From Ascoidea tarda (nom. inval.) (Eukaryota; Ascomycota; Saccharomycetes; Ascoideales; Ascoideaceae): a stretch of DNA of 44,734 bases. The stretch covers positions 1 to 44,734 of the forward strand of contig JAKTTS010000062.1 of the NCBI GenBank assembly GCA_030560485.1, in the 5' to 3' direction. The notes beneath the pieces were generated by a model, which was not told where the DNA came from, did no database searches, and saw only the letters and a program-made list of their open reading frames with translations. The translations under genes were made by a program, and so were the position numbers. The stretch's first letter is position 1. Each line of letters begins with the position of its first letter. This document shows positions 1 to 10,489 of this stretch, one piece after another.

Positions 1-2622
1 TTTTTCTTTGAAGGTAATACCATTCATGGCAGCGTCTTTTAAGGTGTCTAAATAAGTTGCAGTTAATGAACGGTCGTAGAGCCATTCACCAGTAGGAGTC
101 TTCTTTTGAATATGTAAGAATGGAATAGTTTCTGGTGGAATTAAACTAGAAACTGGTTGATTAATTTCGGTTTTGTCAGGTAATGAGGCAATTTCCGAAG
201 TTTCATCATCTGAGGCATCATCATCACTATGAGCTGAAGCTAAAATAGCGGCAGCTGAGCGTTTAGTTTCAATTTCTTCTGAATGGTCGTCAATGAAGGT
301 GAGTAATTGAGAGTATAAGTCACTAACTTCTAGTTTTGTTTCTTTAGTTAATGAGGCTTGCTTGATAAGAGCTTTGTAAACTTTAACTAGATCTTCTTTA
401 AGAGTTGGTTCTTTAATCTTTGTTAATTCACCACCTCGAGCAATGGTAGTAACATATTGAGATAAAGATCTAATGTTATTTCTTGGAACTTCAGTGTATT
501 TGATATCACCCTTTTCAGTAATTGTTGTTTTAGGACCAGTTGGATAATCAACGTCTTTGAAAGCAGGATCCTTTTCAAGGACTTGTTTACAGTTTTCAAT
601 TAATTGGGTACCTAATTTGTAGGCCAAAGAATATTTGAATTCGTCATTATCTTCATCCTTTGAGAGAACACCGGCTTTTCTGATGTGGTATTGCATGAAT
701 GTGATTAATTCTTCTGAGGCTTTATTCATAACAGCAATACATTTTGATACGATTTCTCTGTCAACGTTTGACAATCTGCCAAAGATGATATCGTAGTACA
801 TTTGTAGGACATCTTGTCTTGCCCAATTCCAAAAGGAGTCGTAAACTCTGGATTTTTTTGAGCTGAAGATTGGTTTAATACCAGAAACAAAGGCGTCGCC
901 CAATTCCGTGTTAAATAGGTCGATTTCTGATTGTAGGGATTTATTAAGATTTTGTTCCTCAATGACTTTTTTGTCACCTTCTCTAAGGTCAATTTTGAGG
1001 TATCTGGCAAGGATTTCCAAGTGTTGTCTTGCCATTGTCTTTTGATCTTTAGTGATTTCATCAAGAGCAGATGGGTCAAACATTGGCATACCACCACCAG
1101 CACCACCAGCGGCGCCGCCTTGAGATAAGTTAACACCAGCTATAGAAGCGTATTTTTGAGCGACAGAGTCTAGGAAGGAATTCGCTTCATCTTCAGAGGC
1201 CAAACGTTTTTCAGGTTGCATAGTCAAAGCGACTAATAAAGAGGCGTTTTGACGACCTTCCCCAAGACCCCATTTTTTTTGTAAGTAAGATTTAGCAGAG
1301 GTGGTTGTAAAGCCACCAGGCATCTTTGATGAAATGAATTTTGAGATTAAAGCTGTGGATGTTTTACCCAATTCCCCGTTGTAAGATTCTTGGAATGAAT
1401 CAGCCAATTCTTGTAGAGGGGTGTCTTCAGGTTTTTCGGGAGTTGAGCCAAATTCATTGCCCAAGTCACCAAGAATTTCATTTTGAATGGTTGATTTACC
1501 GTTGACCAATTCCTTTATGGTTTTTGACATTGGAATTTCTTCGATTGATTTCTTTAATTTAGTTGAAACAATGACTTGAAGAGTTAATGAGGCTTTGATT
1601 TTTTCATCTGAGATGGCAGCAGGAGCAGCAGAAGCACCAGGACCGGACATTGAAGCAAAGGCCATCATTGAAGCGCCAGCGGCAGGAGCAGCAGTAAAAC
1701 CGAGGGTGACACCCAGAGCAGAAGAGTAATCTTGAGCAGCCTTGTCGAAGAAAGCATGGGCTTGGTCTTCAGAAGCCAATCTTTTGTCAGGTTCACTTAA
1801 TACGGAGATTAATAAAATACCATTTTGAATATTTGACTGAGCACCGAATTTTTTTTGCAAGTAAGATTTGGCAGCAGAATTTGTAAAGCCACCAGGCATC
1901 TTTGAAGCTAATAATTTTGAGATTAAAGCAGTGGAAGTTTTTCCCAAGTCACCATTAAAAGAAGATTGAAAAGTGTCGGCCAATTCTTGTAGAGGAGTAT
2001 CTTCAGGTTTTTCGGGAGTTGAGCCAAATTCTTTACCCAAGTCACCAAGAATTTCATTTTGAATGGTTGATTTACCGTTGACTAAATCCTTTATAGTCTT
2101 TGACATTGGGATGTCAGCTAGAGATTTCTTCAATTTATGAGCAACAATGACTTGTAAAATAAAGGCGGCTTTCAATGGTTGATCAGCTACCGGAGCAGCA
2201 GCAACAGGAGCAGGAGCGGCAACAGGGGCAGGAGCAGCAACAGGAGCAGGAGCCTTTGGAGCAGCAGGCTTAGGCTTGGGAGCAGAATCAGATTTAATTG
2301 CTTTTTTCTTTGAGGCAGCAGCGGCGGCAGCCTTTGGAGCACTTGGGGCTTCAGTGTAGTAGATGGCAGCTTGATCATTTGCGTAACTTAACAATTCTCT
2401 ATTGATGTTTAAGGCTTGATCAAAGGGTTCATAATTTTTGAGGGTTCTCTTTGCCATGCCAACCAAAGTTGGAGATGGACCGATTTCGATAAATTTGGAG
2501 ATCTTCTTCTCTTCAAAGATGACCTTCTGAGTCTCGATCCATCTGACAGGAGATGCAAATTGATAAGCTAAAAGCTCAATCAAAAGGGTATGGGCGAGTT
2601 CTTGTTCGACTTCTGGACGCAT
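1..2622 (-). CDS. FAS2: Fatty acid synthase subunit alpha, 5' part, with two tandem ACP modules
   Basis: Cytosolic type I fatty acid synthase alpha chain; builds palmitate/stearate with Fas1. The frame is open for 874 codons from the ATG at 2622 and runs off the left edge. Residues 1-90 match the start of yeast Fas2 (MRPEVEQELAHTLL, then ASPVRWIETQ and IEIGPSPTL), the part that completes the malonyl/palmitoyl transferase domain. An Ala/Pro/Lys linker (about 92-144) follows. Then come two full ACP modules, residues about 145-312 and 337-508, each with the VNGKSTIQNEILGDLG motif whose Ser (185 and 377) takes phosphopantetheine, and each with the fungal structural subdomain (SKMPGGFT...KSYLQKK). 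An Ala/Gly linker separates them. The first residues of the ketoreductase region (IPFLHIQKKTPTGEWLYDR) end the window. Baker's yeast Fas2 has one ACP (Ser180). Ketoreductase, ketosynthase and the C-terminal transferase domain must lie further left. Confidence 0.96.
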   Translation of the reverse strand, partial: MRPEVEQELAHTLLIELLAYQFASPVRWIETQKVIFEEKKISKFIEIGPSPTLVGMAKRTLKNYEPFDQALNINRELLSYANDQAAIYYTEAPSAPKAAAAAASKKKAIKSDSAPKPKPAAPKAPAPVAAPAPVAAPAPVAAAPVADQPLKAAFILQVIVAHKLKKSLADIPMSKTIKDLVNGKSTIQNEILGDLGKEFGSTPEKPEDTPLQELADTFQSSFNGDLGKTSTALISKLLASKMPGGFTNSAAKSYLQKKFGAQSNIQNGILLISVLSEPDKRLASEDQAHAFFDKAAQDYSSALGVTLGFTAAPAAGASMMAFASMSGPGASAAPAAISDEKIKASLTLQVIVSTKLKKSIEEIPMSKTIKELVNGKSTIQNEILGDLGNEFGSTPEKPEDTPLQELADSFQESYNGELGKTSTALISKFISSKMPGGFTTTSAKSYLQKKWGLGEGRQNASLLVALTMQPEKRLASEDEANSFLDSVAQKYASIAGVNLSQGGAAGGAGGGMPMFDPSALDEITKDQKTMARQHLEILARYLKIDLREGDKKVIEEQNLNKSLQSEIDLFNTELGDAFVSGIKPIFSSKKSRVYDSFWNWARQDVLQMYYDIIFGRLSNVDREIVSKCIAVMNKASEELITFMQYHIRKAGVLSKDEDNDEFKYSLAYKLGTQLIENCKQVLEKDPAFKDVDYPTGPKTTITEKGDIKYTEVPRNNIRSLSQYVTTIARGGELTKIKEPTLKEDLVKVYKALIKQASLTKETKLEVSDLYSQLLTFIDDHSEEIETKRSAAAILASAHSDDDASDDETSEIASLPDKTEINQPVSSLIPPETIPFLHIQKKTPTGEWLYDRSLTATYLDTLKDAAMNGITFKEK
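1099..1614 (-). repeat. Second ACP module of FAS2 (C-terminal copy)
   Basis: In-frame duplicate of the module at 1687-2190. It codes residues about 337-508, with pantetheine Ser377 at 1492-1494. Its structural half (KKWGLGEGRQNASLLVAL) is nearer to baker's yeast Fas2 than the same stretch of the other copy, so it may be the ancestral copy. It is followed by the usual linker and the EITKDQKTMARQHLEIL segment found after the single ACP in other yeasts. Confidence 0.9.
1687..2190 (-). repeat. First ACP module of FAS2 (N-terminal copy)
   Basis: Codes residues about 145-312, with pantetheine Ser185 at 2068-2070. The helix carrying the Ser and the following stretch are almost identical to the second copy. 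The structural half has diverged more (KKFGAQSNIQNGILLISVL). It holds one CTG codon (1714-1716) at a position where the second copy has Ala and baker's yeast has Val. Confidence 0.9.
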
Positions 2623-2828
2623 TGCTGAAGATGAGTGAATGGAAGTTGCAAAGCAGTTGGTGAGGAAGAAGAGGATAAGAGAATAAGATGAGATGAATAT
2701 AGACAGGTTATATAAGATAACAGAGCGTGTGAAAAATGCTGCTGGGTCGCAGGGACCAATCAGCACGCGGAATGCGGCCAACAATTCCCAGCGCTCCAAC
2801 AAAAAGACAGCGCCAGCAGCACGGGTCC
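2623..2828. promoter_or_regulatory. FAS2 promoter / URA3 3' region
   Basis: Only 206 bases separate the FAS2 start from the URA3 stop. A TATA-like TTATATAA lies at about 2708-2715, some 90 bases upstream of the FAS2 ATG. The URA3-proximal half is GC-rich. I see no inositol/choline-response element that I would defend. Confidence 0.4.
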
Positions 2829-3632
2829 CTAGGCGCCAGCAGCAGTACGAGCGCAGTACGCCTCCCATCCAGCACGACGGTACCTCTCGCCCTCGACAGC
2901 CGGATTTCTGTTGTTACCAAACAAGCCCCGGCCCACAATAATGATGTCGGAGCCCCCGGACACAACGTCGTTAACCAGACGGTACTGCTGTCCGAGGGCG
3001 TCTCCCTTGTCGTCCAACCCCACGCCGGGGGTCATAAGCACCCAGTCAAAGCCCTCGTTGGAGTCGTCGATGTAGTTCTGGGCGATGAAACCGATTACAA
3101 ACTCCCTGTCGGATTTCGCAATGGCAATGGTCTGCTGGGTGTACTCGCCCTTCGCCAACGAGCCCTTCGACGACAACTCTGCAAGCATCAAAAGGCCTCT
3201 GGGCTCGGTCGTTGTTTCTTTTGCAGCTTCTTTCAACCCTCTGACGATTCCCTGGCCAGTGACTCCATGGGCGTTGGTGATGTCTGCCCACGACGAGATC
3301 TTGTAGATGCCATCTTTGTACTGGTGCTTCACTGTGTTGCCGATGTCTGCAAACTTCCGGTCTTCAAAGATCAAAAAATTGTGTTTCTTCTTCAACTCCA
3401 ATAGCGGTACAATAGTTTTCTCGTACGAGAAGTCGTTGATGATGTCAATGTGAGTCTTAACCAAACAGATATACGGTCCCAACTGCTCGATCAATGCGAG
3501 AAACTCCTTTGTAGTCGAGACGTCGATGGAGGCACATAGGTTGGAGTGCTTGTTTTCGATGATCCTAAAGAGCTTTCTGACCAACGGAGAAGAGTGCACC
3601 TCTGCCCTTTCTGAGTACGATAAAAACGCCAT
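2829..3632 (-). CDS. URA3: Orotidine-5'-phosphate decarboxylase
   Basis: Last step of UMP synthesis: decarboxylates OMP to UMP in the cytosol. The 267-residue length matches yeast Ura3. Catalytic Asp91-Lys93-Asp96 sit in [11 protein letters not shown]; the substrate-binding KTHID (59-63), the phosphate-loop segment [12 protein letters not shown] and IIIVGRGLF are all present. The gene looks whole. It is clearly richer in G+C than its neighbours (many CTC, CAG and GCC codons), yet it has a single CTG codon. That codon (2976-2978) falls in GQQYR-x-V, where homologues have Thr or Ser, which supports reading CUG as Ser. TIM9 lies head to head, as next to URA3 in baker's yeast. Confidence 0.97.
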   Translation of the reverse strand: MAFLSYSERAEVHSSPLVRKLFRIIENKHSNLCASIDVSTTKEFLALIEQLGPYICLVKTHIDIINDFSYEKTIVPLLELKKKHNFLIFEDRKFADIGNTVKHQYKDGIYKISSWADITNAHGVTGQGIVRGLKEAAKETTTEPRGLLMLAELSSKGSLAKGEYTQQTIAIAKSDREFVIGFIAQNYIDDSNEGFDWVLMTPGVGLDDKGDALGQQYRLVNDVVSGGSDIIIVGRGLFGNNRNPAVEGERYRRAGWEAYCARTAAGA

Positions 3633-3960
3633 TCTTCTCTAGCACCAGTATCAACTAATCAAAAATTGAAGAAGTCAAAGAACCACAGAAACAAGAACCA
3701 CCAGCACCAAGAATCAGCAGAATAAAAACCAACAGCACTAAGAACTAGCATCATCAATTGTACCTCATCCTCTTTTTTCTTCTCTGTTTTTCCGTCCCGG
3801 ATTTCCGCATCCGCCGCAACGGAAACGAAAGGCAAATTTCTTCAACTCTTCCAAAGCAATTTCCTTCATCTTCACCAACTCCACCAATTCCACCACAATC
3901 ATCACAGTCGCCTTCCCAATTTCCCTTTTCTCTCCACCTCTTCCCCTTAGCACACTTAAA
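3633..3960. promoter_or_regulatory. Shared URA3-TIM9 divergent promoter
   Basis: 328 bases between two divergent starts. The URA3 side is A-rich with CACCAG/AGAA repeats. The TIM9 side (3770-3955) is strongly pyrimidine-rich (TTCC, CACC), which accounts for spurious long frames on both strands. No clear TATA box seen. Confidence 0.4.
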
Positions 3961-4317
3961 ATGGATCAGTTGACTTCTCGTGAACAACAACAGTTCAACT
4001 CTTTGGTTGAACAGAAGCAAATGAAGGATTTCATGCGTGTATGTATCCTGATCACCATCCTCCAATGATCCACACAACTCAACCTCCCAAACCCAACGAT
4101 ATACTAACAATCCCAACCCATCACCCTACAGCTCTACTCAAACTTGGTGGAAAAATGTTTCACTGACTGTGTCACTGATTTTACTTCCAAAAACCTATCC
4201 GGCAAAGAAGAGAGTTGTGTCTTGAAATGCACTGAAAAATTCCTAAAGCACAGCGAAAGAGTTGGTTTAAGATTCCAGGAAGAGAACCAGAAATTGATGC
4301 AAAACATGAGACGCTAA
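3961..4317 (+). CDS. TIM9: Mitochondrial intermembrane-space chaperone Tim9 (spliced)
   Basis: Small Tim chaperone; with Tim10 it escorts hydrophobic carrier proteins across the intermembrane space to the TIM22 complex. Two exons, 3961-4038 and 4132-4317, give 87 residues starting [12 protein letters not shown]. The intron (4039-4131, 93 bases) begins GTATGT, has a perfect TACTAAC branch site at 4102-4108 and ends ACAG. It falls between Arg26 and Leu27, so the protein reads [15 protein letters not shown] as in the family. The twin CX3C motifs, CFTDC and CVLKC, are intact, as is the conserved FLKHSERVG. The single-frame view misses the gene because both exons are short. Confidence 0.96.
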
Positions 4318-4549
4318 CCAACACTTGTATCGTTATATCTCTTCTCTTTTTTTTCTCATCCTACGCTAAATATCTTTTCAAGTAAATACACTATCTAAAT
4401 AAACATAACCTATTATCTTGTATATATATACACTGCGAATAATTGCCATTTTCATCACCAAACGAAATACGACCCTTCGCTCTTCCTCGAATTTTTCACT
4501 TAAACGAATTCCAACTCTTCTCAACTCTCTTTTGATTTGTGTATAAATT

Positions 4550-4592
4550 CCTTTTTTCTTTCTTCTTTCTTCTTTCTTCTTTCTTCTTTCTT
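4550..4592. repeat. TTCTTTC pyrimidine microsatellite
   Basis: About five near-perfect copies of a 7-base TTCTTTC unit upstream of the IDI1 TATA box. Pyrimidine tracts like this are common nucleosome-poor elements in yeast promoters; the role here is inferred. Confidence 0.8.
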
Positions 4593-4608
4593 ATACTTTC
4601 CCAAATAT

Positions 4609-4617
4609 TATATAAAG
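4609..4617 (+). promoter_or_regulatory. TATA box of IDI1
   Basis: TATATAAAG, 82 bases from the start of the box to the ATG at 4691. Good match to the yeast TATA consensus and the right orientation. Confidence 0.6.
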
Positions 4618-4652
4618 ACCCTCTCTCTCTTTCTCTTTAAATTATACTTCGT

Positions 4653-4680
4653 CTCACTCACTCACTCACTCACTCACTCA
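4653..4680. repeat. (CACT)n tetranucleotide repeat in IDI1 leader
   Basis: Seven uninterrupted copies of a CACT-type unit ending 10 bases before the ATG, so within the probable 5' leader. Length variation here would alter the leader, not the protein. Confidence 0.85.
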
Positions 4681-4690
4681 TTTCCTCATC

Positions 4691-5575
4691 ATGACTATCT
4701 CCCACACTGTCGATGGCTCTAAATCTTACAACGATTTGGTCAAATCTTTATCTCCCAACAACATCTTATCTCTCTTTAAAGACGATATAATCCCACTATC
4801 CAATGACCTATCTTTATCCCCTTCCTCTCCTCCCACTTCTTCCTCTTCTTCCTTTTCCTCTCCTTCCAAACTAGACTCGCTCCTCTTCCAGGGCCATGAC
4901 CAAGAACAAATCAAACTAATGAACGAAAACTGCATTGTCGCTGACTACAATGACACTCCCATAGGTGGTGCAACAAAAAAAGTCTGCCACATCAAATCAA
5001 ACATCGATCGTGGTCTCCTTCATAGAGCCTTCTCAGTCTTCCTCTTCAACAGCTCAGACAACCAATTCAAACTACTCCTACAACAAAGAGCTGACGAAAA
5101 AATCACCTTTGCCAATATGTGGACAAATACCTGTTGCTCTCATCCTCTACTAACCCCATCCGAATTTGGTTCCACCCTAGAAAAATCAATTCTTGGTGCC
5201 AAAAATGCTGCTCAAAGAAAACTATTTCACGAACTAGGCATCGATCCCAATTTCGTTCCAATTGAAAAATTCAAGTTTTTAACCAGAATCCACTACATGG
5301 CTCCAAATCCAAATGACACCAACTGGGCTGAACACGAAATCGACTACATACTCTTCATCAAATCAAATAACCCACCTTTAAACCCAAACTGGAACGAAAT
5401 CAAAGACTACAGATACGTCTCCATTACAGAATTGAGACAAATGTTCCAAGACGAAAACATCATCTTCACTCCTTGGTTCAAATTAATCTGCGAAGCATAT
5501 TTGTTCAAATGGTGGGAAAAATTAATCAATAATCAAAACTTGCCTGTTAATCATGAATTGGAACATATGATTTGA
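4691..5575 (+). CDS. IDI1: Isopentenyl-diphosphate delta-isomerase
   Basis: Interconverts isopentenyl and dimethylallyl diphosphate, the activating step for sterol and dolichol precursors after the mevalonate pathway. 294 residues of Nudix-type (type I) isomerase. Catalytic Cys lies in NTCCSHPL; the metal-binding Nudix region is GAKNAAQRKLFHELGI; the catalytic Glu lies in NWAEHEIDYIL; the C-terminal WFKLICEAYLFKWW is typical. The conserved domain starts near residue 75 (HDQEQIKLMNENCIVAD). The first 70 residues include a Ser/Pro-rich stretch (about 42-59), so the protein is a little longer at its N-terminus than baker's yeast Idi1 (288 residues). Confidence 0.96.
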   Translation: MTISHTVDGSKSYNDLVKSLSPNNILSLFKDDIIPLSNDLSLSPSSPPTSSSSSFSSPSKLDSLLFQGHDQEQIKLMNENCIVADYNDTPIGGATKKVCHIKSNIDRGLLHRAFSVFLFNSSDNQFKLLLQQRADEKITFANMWTNTCCSHPLLTPSEFGSTLEKSILGAKNAAQRKLFHELGIDPNFVPIEKFKFLTRIHYMAPNPNDTNWAEHEIDYILFIKSNNPPLNPNWNEIKDYRYVSITELRQMFQDENIIFTPWFKLICEAYLFKWWEKLINNQNLPVNHELEHMI

Positions 5576-6150
5576 TTTTCCTATGTCCTTTTTTCTTTTC
5601 TCTTTATTTTTGGGTTGTTTTTTTTTTGTTTTATTAAACTTAATTATAATTACTATGTTTACTTTCAATAGTTTAAATTTTTATTCTCATTTTTCTTCCA
5701 ACTTACTTGTGTTTGTGTTTACTTTCTTTGAATGCTCTTTGTATTTGTTTAAACAAATCTTATAGATCTCTTTACCAAGATTTCTATTTCTTTCCGAGTT
5801 TTTTCTTTGTCTATTTTATCCACTTTACCTGCCCATCACCACCGCCTGCCTATTACTCTAATATCACTTAACAATATTCCTATCTATTTATTAATATATA
5901 TTATATCTACTTTAATCACATACACAAATATATAAAATAAGATATTCATCAAAAAAGAATGGCTTGACTGATCAATTTAATCAAAAGAAAGAGAGAGAGA
6001 AAAGACATAAAACAAAGTTGCATAAATAAAAGACAAATATAAAAGACAAATATAAAATATAAAATATAAAATATAAAACAAAAAAACAAAAAAACCATTC
6101 CATTATCAATTTTGAACTGAACTAATTAAAACTAAATTATAACTAAAAAC
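5576..6150. other. Convergent 3' regions of IDI1 and SIN3
   Basis: 575 AT-rich bases between converging genes. The IDI1 side is T-rich; the SIN3 side is A-rich with ATAAA tandem repeats (about 6040-6080). TA-rich efficiency-element-like DNA lies near 5890-5940. No gene seen. Confidence 0.5.
6040..6080. repeat. (AATAT/ATAAA)n short tandem repeat
   Basis: Tandem 10-base then 5- to 6-base A/T-rich units just downstream of the SIN3 stop. Probably part of the SIN3 3' untranslated region. Confidence 0.6.
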
Positions 6151-9100
6151 TTAACTCTTTTGTTTAACTTCATCTTCATTCATTATCTTTAAATTACTCA
6201 TAAGATTGCTATTCATATCCATTATCAAACTTATATCATTAACGGTATTTTCCGTTTTACTATCATTAATTGTACTGTCAATGGTAGAATCACCATCAAG
6301 TGTTTGATCTTGATCTCCTATTAATAAGCTAGAATTCCCATTCCCATTGCTATTAATATTTCCATTTGAAATATTTCGTAGATGCAATAAAACAGGATTC
6401 GAAATATCTCGCATCTTGCTTCCATTTCCTTTGATATTAAATTTATCATAATTGTTCAACCCTTCTTTTTCTAAAAATCGAAATCGTTCTTCAAAAAATT
6501 CAGGGTTTTTAACATTTCTTTTCCATCCATGTTTACCATTAATTATACTTTCCAACTTTTGCACACTTTTTTTAATCTGATTTGTATTTTTCTTCAAATT
6601 TTTGTATACTTTCCCATTAGTGTATTCGTCCCATGATCCTTCAAAAAATAATGTATATGTTATTGGTGACACTCTAATTTTCAATTGGAAATCTGCAAAA
6701 TTTTCTTCATTCTTCTCATTATCGGAATTTTCACCACTAATCAAACTTTTGGAAAAAAATGGCAACTTAATCTTAATCGTGGAAATACCTTCTGTGGGAA
6801 CTAATTTCACATATGATTTTATATACTCTTCAAATTTCGTTTTATCGCCTTCTTTAATAAATTCCAATAGTACATCATCAGAAGAAATATACTCAACTTT
6901 AAACTCATTTGAACCATAATGAATCTTAAATAAATCTTCTTCATTTCCAATAATAGCTCTGATATCTTTTTCATAATTTGTAAATTTTTCCAAATTAATA
7001 TCTTTATAATCGTTTTTTGAAATTTCTCTATACGTTAATAAGATATCTGATGACTTTTGATTTATTATTATTTTAAACATGTAACCAAAAAATTTCTCCA
7101 ATAACATATCAATTGTATAAAATTTAAAAAACTCTTTCCCCTCATATTTTTCCATTAAAGTCTCTTCAAATTCAAACTTATTGATTTTTTCATTGATCAA
7201 ATTCTCAATTATTTCAATTATTTCAATTTGGTCACTTTCCGAAAAATTTTCAGCTAAAGTTTGAAATCTTTCAAAAATGATTAAAAAGATTCTCAATAAA
7301 ATATAGATATCCTGATTACAAAACATTTTATTTTTGATACTGTCGATTAATTGCAATCCAGTTGGTTCTTCTAAAGCAACTTTGGTTCTTTCAACTAATT
7401 TTATCCAAATTTCTTCTGATTCATCAGAGACTTTGACACTATTGTTGGATACATCAGAATTACTGGATATTTTTGAAATTGTTTTAAATTCACCTTGTTT
7501 ACTTGTACGTTTGGCACCACTATGATTTGATAATATTGATTCCAAAAAATTATCTTTATCAATATCTTTAAACAAACGTTTTTTGGAGTTTGAAATCATT
7601 CCTATATTTGAATTTACAAGACTTTCAGCTGCACGAAAATCACTGCTATCAATTTTTGTTCCATACCGTTGTTCATTGCTCACTTCAATCATCTCATACA
7701 ATTTATTATATAAATCATTTGGTATATGAAATATCAATTTTAAAAGCTCCACAAAAAAAACTTTAAAGTTTTCATGATCATCTAATGAGTATCTGTTTTT
7801 TTTCTTGATATTAATTAGAGTTTGAGTGCGGATTGTTCTATTATTTCTACTATGAAAATCTTCTTCATTCAACAATAGCAAATCCTTTTTCAAGTAGCAA
7901 ATTATGATTTTAAAAAATGTAAATAAAGGCTTGCTGTTATCTTTTAAAAGATCAATATTATTACTGATAAAATGATAATTATTATCTCGGATTCCATCAT
8001 TTAAACCAACTATAGAACTAATTAGTGGATTGATGGCATTTTCTGATATCTTTAATATTTTATTATCTGATAATTCTTTAAGCAAGGATTTTGTCTTGAA
8101 AAATTTCTGATCCTTTGCTTTAAAATTTTCTCCTATAACATCAAAACTTTTTTTAAAATAAATGTTTTCTTGTTCATACCAGACTTTGTTCCAATCCCTA
8201 TATAATCTCTTCCATTCTTCTTCTTTTTGTTTTAATTTTCTTAATACAATCGGAATAGCAACTTGTGGTTTTTCGTATAATCTTTTTATGATCCAGTCAC
8301 TAACATCTTTATCTCTATAAATCTTTTGAATAATTTTTTTATTAATTTGGGATGCAAAAATTGGATCATTTGCCAAGTTAAACTCAGCTTTATTGTCGGG
8401 AGATGATGCAGCAATTTTATGGCCAATATTTTCAAGGGTTTGATAGGTTTTGAGACTTGTCTCCATATAGTAGTCATAAGAATGACGTTCTTCTTCAATT
8501 TCCTGTAAATGGTCTTGATATCGATTAGAATAAGTTGTTTTTCTTGAATTGATTATAGGGACTTTTTTTGTTGAAGATTTATTAGTGTCATTTGAATGAT
8601 AGTAATTAGGCAATAATACGTATTCATCATTCAAGACCTCTTGACACATTTTATCAAGCCTTGATCTATTTTTCAAGGTTATATCTTTAGGGAGTTTAAC
8701 ATAACTTGGAGTAGATTTTTCATACAAGGTTAATTTAAATTTTTCAGGATTCAAAGGAGAATTTTCAATGATTATCTTGTTTTTATCTTGAGTTTTAGTT
8801 TTGAAAGGTTTATTTTTAGTCTTTTCGGCATTTTCGATTTTTGATGATGAATCATCACCGCCACTCATAAAATTTTTAAACCAGAAAAATAAATCAGGTT
8901 GTGAACCAATATAGTTATGAGATCTTTCCATTAAGGTGTCAAAATCTATTAAGGAACTGTTATAGTAAGATATTAGTTTCATGAAATTGTTATATGATAA
9001 TATATTGTTGATTGCATTTTTGATTTTATTGAAGTGGAAGATTTCGTCAGTCAAGTTTTGATTATTGACTGAATATTTATTTTGTTGTAATTTGTTTGGA

Positions 9101-10374
9101 TCCAGATAAGAGCTTTGATAAGATTCATATGCTATATCCAGAGGACGTTTATATGATAAAGGTAAAGATTGTAATTGTTGGTTATTTTGTGAAAATTTGT
9201 TTTGAAGTTGTTTTTGTGCTTGAGATTGAGATTGCAATTGAGATTGAGGTTGAGATTGAGATTGGGATTGAACATAGTAATAATTTTGAGAGGCAGATAA
9301 ATTTCTCTCATTTGAAATTGGAGGCTCATCATTTGGATTATTTAAAAAAGCAGCAGAGTGATTTTCTCTTTTTTTAGCTGAAGGAGGAGGAAAATTTCCG
9401 ACAGGTGGTAATTCTAGATTATTTGGAGGTGTTGTTGTTCGAGTGATGTTAGAATCGTTGTTATTAAGTTCACTGTCGTTGATGGAGGGAGGAACTAATG
9501 AGTTGTAATCGGAGTCGGAGTAAGTGTATTGAGTCTGTTGAGAGTGAAGCTGATCGTAGTAATTTTGTGGTTGATTAGAGGAAAGGTTGATATTATTGTT
9601 ATTTATAAGATTATTAATGTTATTGACGTTATTATTAATGTTGTTGTTGTTGTTATTATTGTTATTGTTATTTAGAGAATTTGTGATGGCGGAGGTGGGA
9701 ATAAATTTTTTAAAATCATCTAATAGATCAGGAGCATCTTTAAATAAGGAAATTACTTCAGAATGAATATCTTCAATTGGTCTTTGCTCCCTTTGGTAGG
9801 TGTGTAAGATTTCCAAGAATCTTTTATAGTACTGGGGCTTATTAGAGAATCTGACTTTTATTTTATTAACGTAGGAAATAGCGTCGTTCATTTGGGGTTG
9901 AGATGGAGAACGAGAACGGGAGTAGTTAATGATGGGCATATTTGTTATATTGTCGATGTTCAAGTATCTATTGTCAGGCATTTCAGTTTTTATTGCGAGT
10001 AGAGATGGACATTGCTGGCTATTATTGGGTAGGTTAGAATTGAGATTGTTAGGGTTATTAGGATTATTAGGATTATTAGGATTATTGAAATTGGAAAGGT
10101 TATTAGAGTTGTTGAGATTGACCATGTTTGTAATGTTGGCAAGGTTATTTACATTATTAAAATTTGTGGGGTGATTGATATTATTGAGGTTAGGAGAAGA
10201 GTTGTTGGTGAGATTATTGATATTCATATTATCTGTGTTAGCTTTTTTATTAAAAGTGTTGTTGTTGTTGTTGTTATTATTATTATTCTTATTATTATTA
10301 TTATTATTATTAATGTTGTCATTAATGTTGTTATTATTGTTATTATTATTGTTATTATTATTATTATTATTATT

Positions 10375-10464
<90 letters not shown>

Positions 10465-10489
10465 GTTATTATTATTATTATTATTATTA

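Larger units (their letters stand above)
4318..4690. promoter_or_regulatory. TIM9 3' region and IDI1 promoter
   Basis: TIM9 terminator side: T-rich, then TATATATA near 4420. IDI1 side: a TTCTTTC-type pyrimidine microsatellite (about 4550-4592), a TATA box, CT-rich DNA (4620-4640), then a CACT tetranucleotide repeat running almost to the start codon. Confidence 0.5.

Noticed and set aside
2736-3404. 222-codon + strand frame opposite URA3
   Set aside because: Shadow of URA3: GC-rich codons remove stops on the other strand. No domain, odd composition, and URA3 itself is intact.
4550-4680. CRISPR-like or regulatory array upstream of IDI1
   Set aside because: Pure simple-sequence repeats (7-base and 4-base) without spacers in a eukaryotic promoter.
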